DNA of 64,000 nt, taken from CAVYWD01 sp963772225. Its GTDB lineage: Bacteria > Myxococcota > Myxococcia > Myxococcales > UBA5297. The notes beneath the pieces are model-generated. The model had not been told where the DNA came from, searched no databases, and was given only the letters and a program-made list of their open reading frames with translations. Both the position numbers and the translations under genes were made by a program. Of this stretch, positions 10,052-19,309 are shown in pieces. The DNA lies in the NCBI GenBank assembly GCA_963772225.1, contig CAVYWD010000005.1, positions 62,001 to 126,000 of the forward strand, in the 5' to 3' direction. How positions within the stretch are numbered: position 1 is the first letter of the stretch; every line of letters begins with the position of its first letter.

Positions 10052-10212
10052 CGCCGGGCGCCTCGAGCAGGTCCCCTCAACCTCGCGGCCAACGCCTGCG
10101 GAGGGCGGCGGTCCGGGGCTGGTGCGGGCGCTTCGTCTCCGCCCCTGCCAATCTCGAGGCCCGGAGAAAGGCGCTCGAGTTGGGGGCCGAGGTCCTGGAG
10201 AAGCCCTGCGCT

Positions 10213-10827
10213 CTACAAGAAGCTCTCGGGGACGTAGACGATGTCGCCGGGCTGGAGCGCGAAGTTCTTCTCGCGGCCCTCGCCGATGCCCTCGACCGGC
10301 ACCTTGATCTTGCGCTCGTCGTTGTCGACCACCCGGGTCACGATGACGGAGTTCTTGGCGGCGGTCTTGGTGAACCCGCCGGCGAGCGTGACGGCCTGGA
10401 TGACCGACATCCGGTCCTCGAACGGGAACGTGCCGGGCTTCTGGACCTCGCCGAACACGAAGACCTTCTTCGAGTTGTACTCTTTCAAGAAGACGGTGAT
10501 CTGAGGGCTCTTCAGGTACCCGCTCCTGAGGCAGGCGGAGAGCCTATCGACCAGGCCGCCAGAGCTCAGGCCGGCGGCCCTGAGGCGGCCGCAAAACGGA
10601 TAGTCGATGGTCCCGTCCGGAGAGACGCGAAAGGCCCCGGAGAGGTCGGGCTCGCCATAGACGCGGACTTCGACCACGTCTCCGCTTCCAAGCGTGGCGC
10701 TCGCCAGAGCCGCCTCGGCGCTCACCGGATCGCGCGAGGAAAAGACGGGCACTTGCCTGCTCGTGGTCCTGCAGGCCGTCGAAGCGAGGGCCGCCGCGAT
10801 CAGGGCAGTGGACAGGCGAGTGCGCAT
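10213..10827 (-). CDS. Outer-membrane polysaccharide export (OPX/Wza-like) lipoprotein, short form
   Basis: 204 residues from the ATG at 10825-10827, which gives a signal sequence ending in a lipobox-like ALASTAC. It has a poly-export domain (GSGDVVEVRVYGEPDLSG...VSPDGTIDYPFCG) followed by one SLBB-type domain (FVFGEVQKPGTFPFEDRMS). It lacks the C-terminal amphipathic helix that lets E. coli Wza cross the outer membrane by itself. In myxobacteria such short OPX proteins work with a separate beta-barrel, and the next upstream gene is exactly such a barrel. It should form the periplasmic part of the export channel for an exopolysaccharide, capsule or spore-coat polymer. Last gene of a three-gene minus-strand unit. 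Confidence 0.88.
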   Translation of the reverse strand: MRTRLSTALIAAALASTACRTTSRQVPVFSSRDPVSAEAALASATLGSGDVVEVRVYGEPDLSGAFRVSPDGTIDYPFCGRLRAAGLSSGGLVDRLSACLRSGYLKSPQITVFLKEYNSKKVFVFGEVQKPGTFPFEDRMSVIQAVTLAGGFTKTAAKNSVIVTRVVDNDERKIKVPVEGIGEGREKNFALQPGDIVYVPESFL

Positions 10828-10940
10828 CGTGCGGATAACTCGAATGCGGGCGGTGCGATTCCGCGCGGAGAGTGCGCACTCCCAGAGGATGTCTCCGGGC
10901 GCGGAGGGTGAGCAGAGCTTGGAGGGCATAGGTTCAGCGG

Positions 10941-12131
10941 CTAGTAGACGAACTGGAGGCGGGCGTACATCTCGTGGCGGATGAACGGGTTCGGATTCAT
11001 GAGAACCGATTCCCGGTACGTCACGGCGTAGCCCGCGGAGAGGGTGAGCCATCGCGCGAGCTCGAAGTCCGCGCCGACGTCTGCGCCGATGACCGTACCG
11101 GCGACCTTGGTGGCGTTGTACTCGAGGAAATCGAGGCTCCCCAGAGCGCGCAAGGTCAGCCGCCCGGCGAGGAGCACGCGGCCGTCGAGATAGAGGCGGT
11201 GGTCGGTGTAGCTTATCGAAGAGCCGGAGACGGGTTCGAAGGTCCGCACGAACCCGAGCTTGATCAAGCCGGACTCGGAAAGAAGGTACCCGAGCTCAGC
11301 CTGGCCGATGACGCTGTTGAAGGTGCACTTGGTGAAGTCGCGCCCGTAGCCCGCTTTCAGCACGGTGGAGAAATGCGTGCTGAGCAAGCCGGCCAGGCCC
11401 GCCGTGACCTTGAGGGTGTCGATGGCGGTGTTGCCGGAAGTGGTAGGGCCGATATAGCTGCGCATCGCGAAGGAGCTGTCGACGGTGACGGCGGTCTTCG
11501 GCAGGAATTTCCAGCGGCCGTTGAGCGAGAAGGTGTGAGTCAGGTAGTCGGCGTTGGCCAGGCCCGTCGAGTCCGAGCCGGTGGTCGGCGAGAACCACTC
11601 GGTCGTGAGGTGGTAGTTCGGCTCCAGCACCAGCGCGCCGCCGGAAGGCCGCAGGTTCACCTGGGCGCGGGCGTCGTTGTAGAACGAGAGCACTCCGACA
11701 GACAGTGTCGGGTCGGTCACGCGGTCGCTGCGCGTGAAGCGGTCGCCGAGATCGAAGCCGTACTGACCCTCGCGGTTGATGCCCATGTCGAGGTCGCCCT
11801 CGCCCTGCACGCGCGAGTACGACGTGTTCTGCGTGAACAAGAGGAAGTCGACGTCGCCGTTGAGATTGACCGAGAACTTGGGCGAGGGCATCTCCAGCTT
11901 GAGCCCGGGCCGAATGTGCATGATGAGGTCGGACGCATAGCCGCCGCCCTCGCTCGCAGGGAGAATCAGGGCGGCCGTGTCGTACCGCGGCTCGAGGTCG
12001 ATGTACGGATGGACGCGGCCGTCGCCGAACTTGAAGCCGTTTTCGTCTGCGCGCGCAGGCTCGCTCCAGGCGACGCCGGCCAGGGCGAGAGCAAGAATCC
12101 CCACCTTGATGTGTATTCTCGTGCTCGCCAT
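10941..12131 (-). CDS. Outer-membrane beta-barrel partner of the OPX protein (Wzp/EpsX type)
   Basis: 396 residues with a signal peptide (VGILALALAGVAWSEPARA). The mature chain alternates polar and hydrophobic residues in about 16-18 predicted strands and ends in an aromatic residue (ARLQFVY), the usual C-terminal signature of outer-membrane barrels. The length and position beside a short OPX gene match the barrel porins that accompany myxobacterial export systems and provide the outer-membrane pore for the polymer. The gap to the OPX gene is 113 bp. The family assignment is from architecture and neighbourhood. Confidence 0.75.
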   Translation of the reverse strand: MASTRIHIKVGILALALAGVAWSEPARADENGFKFGDGRVHPYIDLEPRYDTAALILPASEGGGYASDLIMHIRPGLKLEMPSPKFSVNLNGDVDFLLFTQNTSYSRVQGEGDLDMGINREGQYGFDLGDRFTRSDRVTDPTLSVGVLSFYNDARAQVNLRPSGGALVLEPNYHLTTEWFSPTTGSDSTGLANADYLTHTFSLNGRWKFLPKTAVTVDSSFAMRSYIGPTTSGNTAIDTLKVTAGLAGLLSTHFSTVLKAGYGRDFTKCTFNSVIGQAELGYLLSESGLIKLGFVRTFEPVSGSSISYTDHRLYLDGRVLLAGRLTLRALGSLDFLEYNATKVAGTVIGADVGADFELARWLTLSAGYAVTYRESVLMNPNPFIRHEMYARLQFVY

Positions 12132-12206
12132 AGACTGCGTTAGCCCTCCGACCTCATGGCCGGTATCATCGAAGTCCTGGTGTTCGGGAAGTTCCCCTCG
12201 CGAGCG

Positions 12207-12797
12207 CTACGTGTCGGGGCTCTCTGGCGTGCTTCGGATCACCACGGGGGCAGGGGGCACGGTCGTTGTCGGATCCATCGTGGGCAGGTCCGCGGGCTCC
12301 TGCACAATCACCTCGGTCGGACCCGTCTCGAAGGCGAGCAGCCCGACGCACTGCTCGGCCTCCGCCCGGAGCTGCTCGATCTTCTGGCGCGCGATGGCCA
12401 CCTTCGTGAACTCGTGGTCGGCCGCCTGCTCCTCGCGCCGGGCCACCGACTCCTGCAACGAGACGTCGGCCTGCTCGCTGATTCGCAACAGGCCCTTGAT
12501 GTTGGTCAGCTTCTCGTTGACGCAGTTGAGCTTCACCACGTCCTTGCTCGAGCGCGCCTCCTCGAGCTTGGCCAGCACCAGCTTGAGGCCCGTCCGCATC
12601 TGAGACAGAAACTCGGTCGATTTCAAAAGCTTCGCAGAGTCGGTCATGCCATCGGCCTTCAGGGCGGCCTCCTGCGAGACCGAAGGCGGTGCAGCGGACG
12701 CGGTGTGCGTCTGGGCGGCGGCTTCGCCCGCGGTCAGCGCGGCGGCGATGCAGAGGGCCCCGATGGCTCCAGGAAAGCGCAACCTCTGTTCGTGCAT
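12207..12797 (-). CDS. Secreted helical protein of the polysaccharide-export unit
   Basis: 196 residues from the ATG at 12795-12797, with a signal peptide ending in AGEAAAQ. The mature part is almost entirely helical, with heptad-like Leu/Ile spacing (residues ~60-160), two lone cysteines (in KLNCVNEKL and EAEQCVGLL) that could form a disulfide, and a Pro/Thr/Val-rich tail. It is the first gene of the unit, 75 bp ahead of the barrel gene. No enzyme motif is present. It may be a periplasmic adaptor or scaffold for the OPX-barrel pair. The function is inferred from neighbours only. Confidence 0.6.
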   Translation of the reverse strand: MHEQRLRFPGAIGALCIAAALTAGEAAAQTHTASAAPPSVSQEAALKADGMTDSAKLLKSTEFLSQMRTGLKLVLAKLEEARSSKDVVKLNCVNEKLTNIKGLLRISEQADVSLQESVARREEQAADHEFTKVAIARQKIEQLRAEAEQCVGLLAFETGPTEVIVQEPADLPTMDPTTTVPPAPVVIRSTPESPDT

Positions 12798-12959
12798 GGC
12801 GTGCTCAGTTCGGTTGGCTGACAGACGAGAAAAACGACCGGATTGTAGGAACCTATCCCCCCTCGTGTCAAACCGCTGCCGGCGCGCCGAAGCCGGCTCT
12901 CCGGAGTGCCGTTCAGTAGGGTGCAGGCGCGGCGTATTTTCGTTCACGGCGAGAGCTCC

Positions 12960-15900
12960 TCAGCGCGAGGCGCTGGGCTCGGAGACGAGCGTGTCCTGGC
13001 TCTCGGCTGCGGGGCCATCGAGCTCGCCGTCGGTGGGGGTGGCCGTACAGCGCCAGAGGTCTCCGCCTTTGACCAGTCGACCGGGGACCTGGGACGACGA
13101 CTCTGCGAACGGCTGCTCCACGCCGTTCTTGAGCCACCGGAAGCGGTAGTGCACCGCGTCTCCGTCGGGGTCGACGGAGGGCGTGGCAATCTCGCAGGTC
13201 AGCGCCGCGCCGGGGCCGGGGAAGGGGGGCGCGAGGCGGATGGTGGGGCGGGTGGGTGGGCTGTTGTGGTAGCGCGCCTCCGCGGCGGCCGCCGGTCCCT
13301 GGCTCTGGGCGTCGCGGGGCTGGACCTCGCACTGGAACGACTGGCCCTTGTGGATTTGCGATGCAGGGAGGCGCCAGGGTTCCCTCTGGTCGCCTGGCGC
13401 CGCCTTGCCGTTGACCCTCCAGCGAAACGCGTAGGCGACCGGGTCGGCGTCAGGGTCCAGGGCCGGGGCCTGGAGCCGGCAGATGAGGTCCTGGCCCGCG
13501 CGCGGGCTCTCGGGCTCCACGACCGGGCCGGCCGCCGCCGGCGGCGAGTTGAGCACCTGGACGCGGGCCTGTGCCGGGGCGCTCTCGAGCTCGCCGTCCG
13601 ACGCCACGACCTCGCAGGTCCAGGTCTCGCCGTGCCTCGCCGTGCCTGCCTTGAGCCGGTCCTGGTCTGGGCTGGCGGCGAACGGCTCGCCGTCGCGGAG
13701 CCAGCGGTACCTGAGCCGCGGCGTCTCCCGGTCCGGGTCGCGCGCGGGCACGGCGACCGCGCAGGTCAGGTCGTCCAAAACCGTGGGGTGCTCGGGCTTG
13801 AGGGCGATCTGCGGGGCCGTCGGCGCGCTGTTCTTCACTCTGGCGGTGGCGGTCGCGGGCGGGCCCTCGACCTCGCCGTCGAAGGCGGCGACCACGAGCC
13901 GGAGCGACTCGCCTCGTCGGAGCACTCCCGGCGCCACCGAGGCGGCGCTGTCGGGGAGCGGGAGGCGAACGCCGTCGCGGAACCAAGCGTAGCGGTAGGT
14001 GAGCGGGTCGCCGTCCGCGTCGACCGCCGGCTCCTGGAGGCGCGCCTTGGCCCCCGAATCCGCGGTCGGCTCCGCCGGCTCGATGGCCACGGCGGGCGCG
14101 GTGGGCGGCGTGTTGACGGCGGCGAGCATCGCCTTCGCCGAGGGGCTGCGCTCCTCGCCGTCGAAGGCCGTCACCTCCACCGACCAGACCTCGCCTTTGC
14201 GGATGCGCCCCGAGGGGATCGCCTTGGCGCCCGGGGGCAGCCCCGCGCCCTTGCCGTTCACCGAAAACGCGTATTCGTAGGTCAGCGCGTCGCCGTCGGC
14301 GTCCTGCGCGGGCCGGTCGATGCGCACTTCGACCGGCTGCCCGGCGCGCGGCCTCTGCTCGCTGAAGGAGACGGCGAGCGCGGTGGGCCGGCTGTTGCGG
14401 ATTAAGACCTTGGCCTGCGCCGGCGGCGAGTCGGCCTCGCCGTCGCTCGCGACCAGGGTCAGCTCGTAGGTCTGGCCTTTCTTGAGCCCCGAGACCTCCC
14501 GCCCGTCCGCGCCCGCGGCGACCTTCTCCCCGCCGCGCGTGAACGCGAAGCGATAGGTGAGCTTGTCGCCGTCGGCGTCCGCCGCCGGCGCGGCGAGCGA
14601 GGCCTCGAGCAGGTCCCCCTGGCGCGGCTCGGCCGGGAACAGCGCCGCCTTGGGCGCTTCGGGTGGCGTGTTCACCACCGCCACCGCCGCCGCGGCGACC
14701 GGGCTCGAGAGCTCGCCGTCGTCCGCCTGAACCTCCACCGACACGGTCTGCCGCTTGCGCGCGCTGAACGCCGGCAAGGTGTCGACCTTGTCGTCGAGCG
14801 CCGCCGGCACTCCGTCGACCGCGAAGCGATACCGGTAGCGCAGCCGGTCGCCGTCCACGTCCGAGGACGGGACCTGGATGACCGCCGTCACCGCCTGGCC
14901 GGTGCGCGGCTGCGCCGGCGACAGCGCGACCTTGGGCGCGGTCGGGGCGCTGTCCACCGCCTTGGCCTCGACCGAGGCCGAGGGCCCTTCCAGCTCGCCG
15001 TCGGAGGGCGTCGCCATGGCGACCCAGCGCTCGCCCTTGCGCACCGTGCCCGCGGGGAGCTCCGGCTTGGTGAAGTCCTTCTGCAGGACGCCGTCGCGGG
15101 TCCAGGACCACGCGAGCGTCACCGGGTCGCCGTCTGGGTCGACCGCCGGGGAGACGACCTTGACGCGCACCGGGTCGGCGCGCCGCAGGGGCAGGGACTC
15201 GAAGGCGATGGCGGGCGGAGCCGGGGGGCTGTTGCGCACGACTGCGCGCGCCTTGCCGGGCGCGGAGTCCGCCTCGCCGTCGTTCGCGACCACCTCGACC
15301 TCGTAGACCTCGCCCTTCTTGAGCCCGGTCACCGTCCGCCCGTCGCCCGAGGCCGCCACCTTCTGGCCGTCTCGGGTGAAGCTGAACCGATAGGTGAGCC
15401 GGTCGCCGTCCACGTCTTGGGAGGGCAGCGTGAGCCCGGCGGCGAGGGCGTCGGCGCGGGTGGGCTCGCGCGGGACCAGCGAAGGTGTCGGCGCGCTCGG
15501 CGGCGTATTCACCACCGTCGCCTGTGCCGTCGCCGGCGGGCCGAGGAGCTGGCCGTCGTCGGCCCTCACCTCCACGGCGATGACCTGCTTCTTCCTCGCG
15601 ATGAGCGCCGGCAGCGCGTCCAGCGCGGACGCGAACGGCTGCTCGACGCCGTCGACTGTGAATCGGGTGCGGTACCTCAAGGGGTCTCCGTCCACGTCGG
15701 TCGCAGGGCGCTGGATGAGCACCTTCACGCGGTCGCCCGCCTTGGGCGAGGCCGGGGACAGCGAGACCTGGGGTGCGGTCGGGGCGCTGTCCTCGGCGCG
15801 GGCGTCGAGCGACGCCGGCTCGCCCTCGGCCTCGCCGTCGAAGGCCACGACCACGGCGCTCCAGCGCTCGCCGCGCTTGAGGCTTCCCGCCGGCAGCTCA

Positions 15901-17600
15901 GGGCCGGTGAGTCCCTTCTGCGGCGCGCCGTCGCGCAACCAGAGGGTGCGGTAGGTGAGCTTGTCGCCGTCGGCGTCGGGCGCCTCTTCGGCGATGCGCA
16001 CCTTGAGTGGCTCGGCCCGGCGCGGCACCGCCGGCTCGAAGGCGAGCTTGGCGCGGCCCGGCGGGCTGTTGCGGACCACGACTTCGGGGCTGAGCTTGGC
16101 CATGCCGCCCGGTGCCTGGACCTGGAAGCGCCACTTCTCCTTCTTCCGGGTCAGCTCCGCGCCCACCTGGCGCTTGCCGAAGAGCTCGGGGACCTCCTTG
16201 CCGTCGCGCAGCCACCGCACCTCGGTGGCGGGCTCCGGGTCGCCGTCGAGGTCGAAGTAGCGGTAGCTGGCTTTGAGGACGTCGTCGGTACCGGGCTTCT
16301 CGGGCGCGATGGAAAGGTCGGCATAGCTCGGCAGGTTCGGGCGGACGCGCCCGGCGCGCGCGGAGTCGTGGCCCGCCTCGGGCCAGGCGTAGGGCGCAGT
16401 CGACTTGCCGGAGCGCTTGACCCGGAAGGCGAAGAGCTTGTCGCCCGAGGCCTGGACGACGACCGAGCCGTCGGCGGTCTCGATGACCGCGGGACCGGAG
16501 GTGGCTTCGCCCGGGAGCCGGATGGGGAAGCCCGGGAAGGGCTTGCCGTTCGCGCGGACCGCGTGGAGCTGGCCGTCGGCGCTCGCCGCCAGGATCTCGT
16601 CCTTGCCGTCGCGGTCGAGGTCCGCAGCGACGGGCGAGCCGACGAGCTTGTCGGCGAGCTTCACCGGGAAGCCCTTCGCGGGCTGTCCGCCTTCGCCCAC
16701 CGCGTGCAGGTTCCCGTCCGCCGCGGCGGCGATGATCTCCAGCTTGCCGTCGCCGTCGAGGTCGGCCGCCGCCACCCCGCCCAGCACCCGAGCGCCGAGC
16801 GCCGCGGGGAAGCCCCGCAGCAGCTTGCCCTCGGGCCCCACGGCGTAGAGCTTGAAGTCCTGCGAGGCGAAGGCGGCGTCATATCGGCCGTCGCCGTCCA
16901 AATCCGCCAACGCGGGCTGCCCGGTGACCATGTACAGCGAGCTCGCGGGGAAGCCCGGCTCGGCCTTGCCGGCGGCGTCGAAGGCGTAGACCCGCCCGTC
17001 CTCGGCGCCCGCGAAGAGGGCGAGCTTGCCCTGGGGGCCGTAGAGCGCCGAGGAGACCGCGCTGGTCAGCGGCCCCGCGGAGGCAAGGACCGGAAAGCCG
17101 GCGAGCTCCTCGCCCGTCGCCTTGAGGGCGTGGAGCTTTCCGTCGCGCCCGCCGATGAGCACCTCGGCCTTGCCGTCGCCGTTCACGTCCACCAGCGACG
17201 GGCCCGCGCTGAATCCGGTCGCCGACTTGAAGGAAAAGGCCGCGGACGCCGCGCCGGTCTCCTTGAGCAGGAGGAGCCGCCCGTCGGAGAGCGCCGCTGC
17301 GAGCTCGGGGCGGCCGTCGCCGTCCACGTCGCCCAGGGCGAGGGCGCCGACCGTCGAGACGCCTACGCCTAAGGCGACCGGGAACCCATCGCAGGGTCTC
17401 GCGGCGAGCGTCACGCACTCGAGCAGGTTGCCGGCGGTGAAGTAGAGCCGCGGCAGATCGCCCGGCTTCAGGGCCACCGGCCCGGAGATGGCCGCGTCCG
17501 ACTTTCGAGGGAAGCCCGCCAGCGGCTGAGCCGCGCGCGCGCCGCCGGGGGCCAACGCGAGAAGCCCCAGCGCCCAGAGGCTCCGCCACCGAGTGGTCAT
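12960..17600 (-). CDS. Large secreted FG-GAP propeller protein with twelve Ig-like repeats
   Basis: 1,546 residues from the ATG at 17598-17600; AGGAG lies 11 bases upstream. A TTG nine bases earlier is too close to that site. After a signal peptide, residues ~25-420 form an FG-GAP/VCBS beta-propeller, with calcium-type motifs such as DVDGDGRPEL, DVNGDGKAEV and DLDGDGKLEI, each followed by GFPV-type strands. The remainder is twelve ~90-residue Ig/cadherin-like modules, each with a DxDGDxLxYRxxWxRDG core and an N-S/T-P-P linker. Modules 2-4 and 5-7 are duplicates of each other as a three-module block. This points to a long calcium-stabilised surface or adhesin-like protein. It is the last gene of the minus-strand gliding region, 160 bp after the cNMP-binding gene, so it could be co-transcribed with the motility genes. 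Confidence 0.8.
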   Translation of the reverse strand: MTTRWRSLWALGLLALAPGGARAAQPLAGFPRKSDAAISGPVALKPGDLPRLYFTAGNLLECVTLAARPCDGFPVALGVGVSTVGALALGDVDGDGRPELAAALSDGRLLLLKETGAASAAFSFKSATGFSAGPSLVDVNGDGKAEVLIGGRDGKLHALKATGEELAGFPVLASAGPLTSAVSSALYGPQGKLALFAGAEDGRVYAFDAAGKAEPGFPASSLYMVTGQPALADLDGDGRYDAAFASQDFKLYAVGPEGKLLRGFPAALGARVLGGVAAADLDGDGKLEIIAAAADGNLHAVGEGGQPAKGFPVKLADKLVGSPVAADLDRDGKDEILAASADGQLHAVRANGKPFPGFPIRLPGEATSGPAVIETADGSVVVQASGDKLFAFRVKRSGKSTAPYAWPEAGHDSARAGRVRPNLPSYADLSIAPEKPGTDDVLKASYRYFDLDGDPEPATEVRWLRDGKEVPELFGKRQVGAELTRKKEKWRFQVQAPGGMAKLSPEVVVRNSPPGRAKLAFEPAVPRRAEPLKVRIAEEAPDADGDKLTYRTLWLRDGAPQKGLTGPELPAGSLKRGERWSAVVVAFDGEAEGEPASLDARAEDSAPTAPQVSLSPASPKAGDRVKVLIQRPATDVDGDPLRYRTRFTVDGVEQPFASALDALPALIARKKQVIAVEVRADDGQLLGPPATAQATVVNTPPSAPTPSLVPREPTRADALAAGLTLPSQDVDGDRLTYRFSFTRDGQKVAASGDGRTVTGLKKGEVYEVEVVANDGEADSAPGKARAVVRNSPPAPPAIAFESLPLRRADPVRVKVVSPAVDPDGDPVTLAWSWTRDGVLQKDFTKPELPAGTVRKGERWVAMATPSDGELEGPSASVEAKAVDSAPTAPKVALSPAQPRTGQAVTAVIQVPSSDVDGDRLRYRYRFAVDGVPAALDDKVDTLPAFSARKRQTVSVEVQADDGELSSPVAAAAVAVVNTPPEAPKAALFPAEPRQGDLLEASLAAPAADADGDKLTYRFAFTRGGEKVAAGADGREVSGLKKGQTYELTLVASDGEADSPPAQAKVLIRNSRPTALAVSFSEQRPRAGQPVEVRIDRPAQDADGDALTYEYAFSVNGKGAGLPPGAKAIPSGRIRKGEVWSVEVTAFDGEERSPSAKAMLAAVNTPPTAPAVAIEPAEPTADSGAKARLQEPAVDADGDPLTYRYAWFRDGVRLPLPDSAASVAPGVLRRGESLRLVVAAFDGEVEGPPATATARVKNSAPTAPQIALKPEHPTVLDDLTCAVAVPARDPDRETPRLRYRWLRDGEPFAASPDQDRLKAGTARHGETWTCEVVASDGELESAPAQARVQVLNSPPAAAGPVVEPESPRAGQDLICRLQAPALDPDADPVAYAFRWRVNGKAAPGDQREPWRLPASQIHKGQSFQCEVQPRDAQSQGPAAAAEARYHNSPPTRPTIRLAPPFPGPGAALTCEIATPSVDPDGDAVHYRFRWLKNGVEQPFAESSSQVPGRLVKGGDLWRCTATPTDGELDGPAAESQDTLVSEPSASR

Positions 17601-17760
17601 GGCCTTCAACGCTCCTGCGGCGGCCGGTGCTGGCTTCCTAGGGAGACAAAGGGTCGGCGCCGCGCACGAGGAATCAGAAGGCGAGAGGCTTTGGGCGACC
17701 TCCGAGACGTTTCAAGCACTGCCGGGTCCACTGACCCGAACCTTGAAAACGGCGCTCGGT

Positions 17761-18207
17761 TCACATCCGGGTAGAGAGTCGCGAATTGGCCTCTCGAAGC
17801 CGGGTGGAGAGCACCCGGGCGATGTTCATCACGATGAAGGTGAAGCCGTCGCGGTGATGCTTGCGGAACGCGGCGAGGTTCTCGGCGGTCAGCTGTAGGA
17901 GCACGCAGTCGGTGACGGCGCGCACCGTGGCCAATCGGTACTCCTTGTCGATGAGCGCCATCTCGCCGAAGAACGCGGGCGGAGACAGGCGCTGGAGCGG
18001 CTTGAGCTCACCCGTCTCGTTCTTGCGCAAAACCTCGACCTCGCCGCTGCCGATGACGAACAGCGAGTCGCCGAGGTCGCCCTCCTCGAACACCACCGCC
18101 CCCGCCGGATAGCGGCGCGGCCGGCTCATCTCGGCGGCGAGCTCGAGCTCGGCCGGCGAGAGCATCTCGAAGAGGGGCGAGCGCTGAAGGACTTCGAATT
18201 TCTCCAT
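17761..18207 (-). CDS. Cyclic-nucleotide-binding domain protein
   Basis: 148 residues, essentially one CAP-family cNMP-binding beta-roll with no DNA-binding or enzymatic domain. The phosphate-binding cassette is well formed (FFGEMALIDKEYRLATV), including the Glu and Arg that contact the nucleotide, so it may really bind a cyclic nucleotide. Its position at the end of the glt gene run, 23 bp after the unnamed coiled-coil gene, suggests a regulatory input into gliding motility. That role is inference. Confidence 0.82.
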   Translation of the reverse strand: MEKFEVLQRSPLFEMLSPAELELAAEMSRPRRYPAGAVVFEEGDLGDSLFVIGSGEVEVLRKNETGELKPLQRLSPPAFFGEMALIDKEYRLATVRAVTDCVLLQLTAENLAAFRKHHRDGFTFIVMNIARVLSTRLREANSRLSTRM

Positions 18208-18230
18208 GGTCCCACCGCCTTGAAGGGGGT

Positions 18231-19296
18231 TCAGGCGCTCTTGACCGCCGGCGCTCCGTCGGCAGACGCGACAGGCTCGCCCGCGGGCGCACGCCCCTTG
18301 CGGCCCTTGAGAAAGTAGTCCTCGAAGCGGCGGTCGCCTTCGGCGTCGGAGGCCTTGCCCTCGACCGCCGGCTCCAAGAACTCGACCCCGCGGCGCTGGT
18401 CGACGCCGTAGAGCGAGAGCGGGCGCACCTCGATGTTGTAGCTCGAAAGGTCCTCGATGAGCGCGACGGCCCAGGCCGCTTTGGGGTCGTCGCGCTGGCG
18501 GAAGTAGGCGAACTCATCGCCGGTGGCACATCCGAAGCGCTCGGCGGCGGCGCGGCCCGCCTGCGAAAGCTTCTCCTCGGCGGCCTCGCGCTCGCGAGCG
18601 GCGCCCTCGGCCTCGGTGCGTAGGCCGCCCGCGCGCTTCTTGCGCTCTTCGGCCTGCTTGAAGAGGCCCTCGGCCTCGGCGCGCACCTTTCGGCTCTGCA
18701 CGCGCCGCTCGGCCATGAGCAGGCCGATCTCCGCCATGCGCCCCCAGAATCTTCTCGACCTCCTCCCAGAGCCGGTTCTTGACCCCGAGCTCGCGGTCGT
18801 TTTCCTGGGAGGACTGCAGCTGGGAGCGCTCGACCCGCTTGAGCTCTGTCTCCAGCCGGCCAATCTCCGCGTCGAGCTCCCGGCGAGCCCCGGCCGCCGC
18901 CTTGGCCAGCGTGGCGCGGCGGGAGCCGAGCTCTTCCTTGAAGTGCTCCACCTGCCGCTCGAAGCCGCAGGCCCGGTACCACGTCTCGCTCGCCCGGAAC
19001 CGCTGCTCCTCGAACTCGGCCACGACCTTGAAGGAGGCGTTCTCCAGCTCCTGCGACTCGGCGGCCATCCGCGCGGCCTCGTCCTCGATCTCCCCGGCGC
19101 GGTAGAGGGTGTCGATGGCGTTCTTCTGGGCGAGCTCCGCCCGGAAGTCCATCAGCATGGCCTGGCTCAGGAGCTCTTCGTGCCGGTCGCGCGCGTCGTC
19201 GCGCGTTTTGCGCGCCGCGAGGAGCGACTCCCACCAGCCCTTGAACTCCGGGGAAGCGAGAAGCTGCCGCACTTCGCTGAGCCGTCGAGCCTTCAT
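18231..19296 (-). CDS. Coiled-coil protein of the gliding cluster (one-base insertion in this sequence)
   Basis: The N-terminal two-thirds read from the ATG at 19296 and the C-terminal third in the next frame to a stop at 18231. Removing one base near GAATC at 18747-18751 joins them into a 354-residue protein. It is helical and rich in Glu, Arg and Ala, with long coiled-coil segments, a compact start (RRLSEVRQLLASPEFKGWW) and a globular C-terminal part (EFAYFRQRDDPKAAWAVALI). No signal peptide is present, so it is probably cytoplasmic. It follows gltG by 13 bp. In M. xanthus the gene after gltG encodes GltH, but I see no barrel or signal sequence here, so I do not use that name. The frameshift is more likely sequence error than decay, because both halves are well preserved. 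Confidence 0.7.
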
Positions 19297-19309
19297 CCGG
19301 TTATTTGTC

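Noticed and set aside
13000..16300. Regularly spaced repeats that might suggest a CRISPR array
   Set aside because: The spacing (~270 bp) and coding-frame conservation show these are Ig-like protein modules, not short direct repeats with spacers.
15417..17372. 651-codon plus-strand frame across the Ig-repeat gene
   Set aside because: Antisense to an in-frame repeat protein whose modules are clearly conserved; the composition is that of a shadow frame.
18231..19296. Naming the coiled-coil gene after gltG as gltH
   Set aside because: GltH should be an exported outer-membrane protein; this product has no signal peptide and is a cytoplasmic-type coiled coil, so position alone is not enough.
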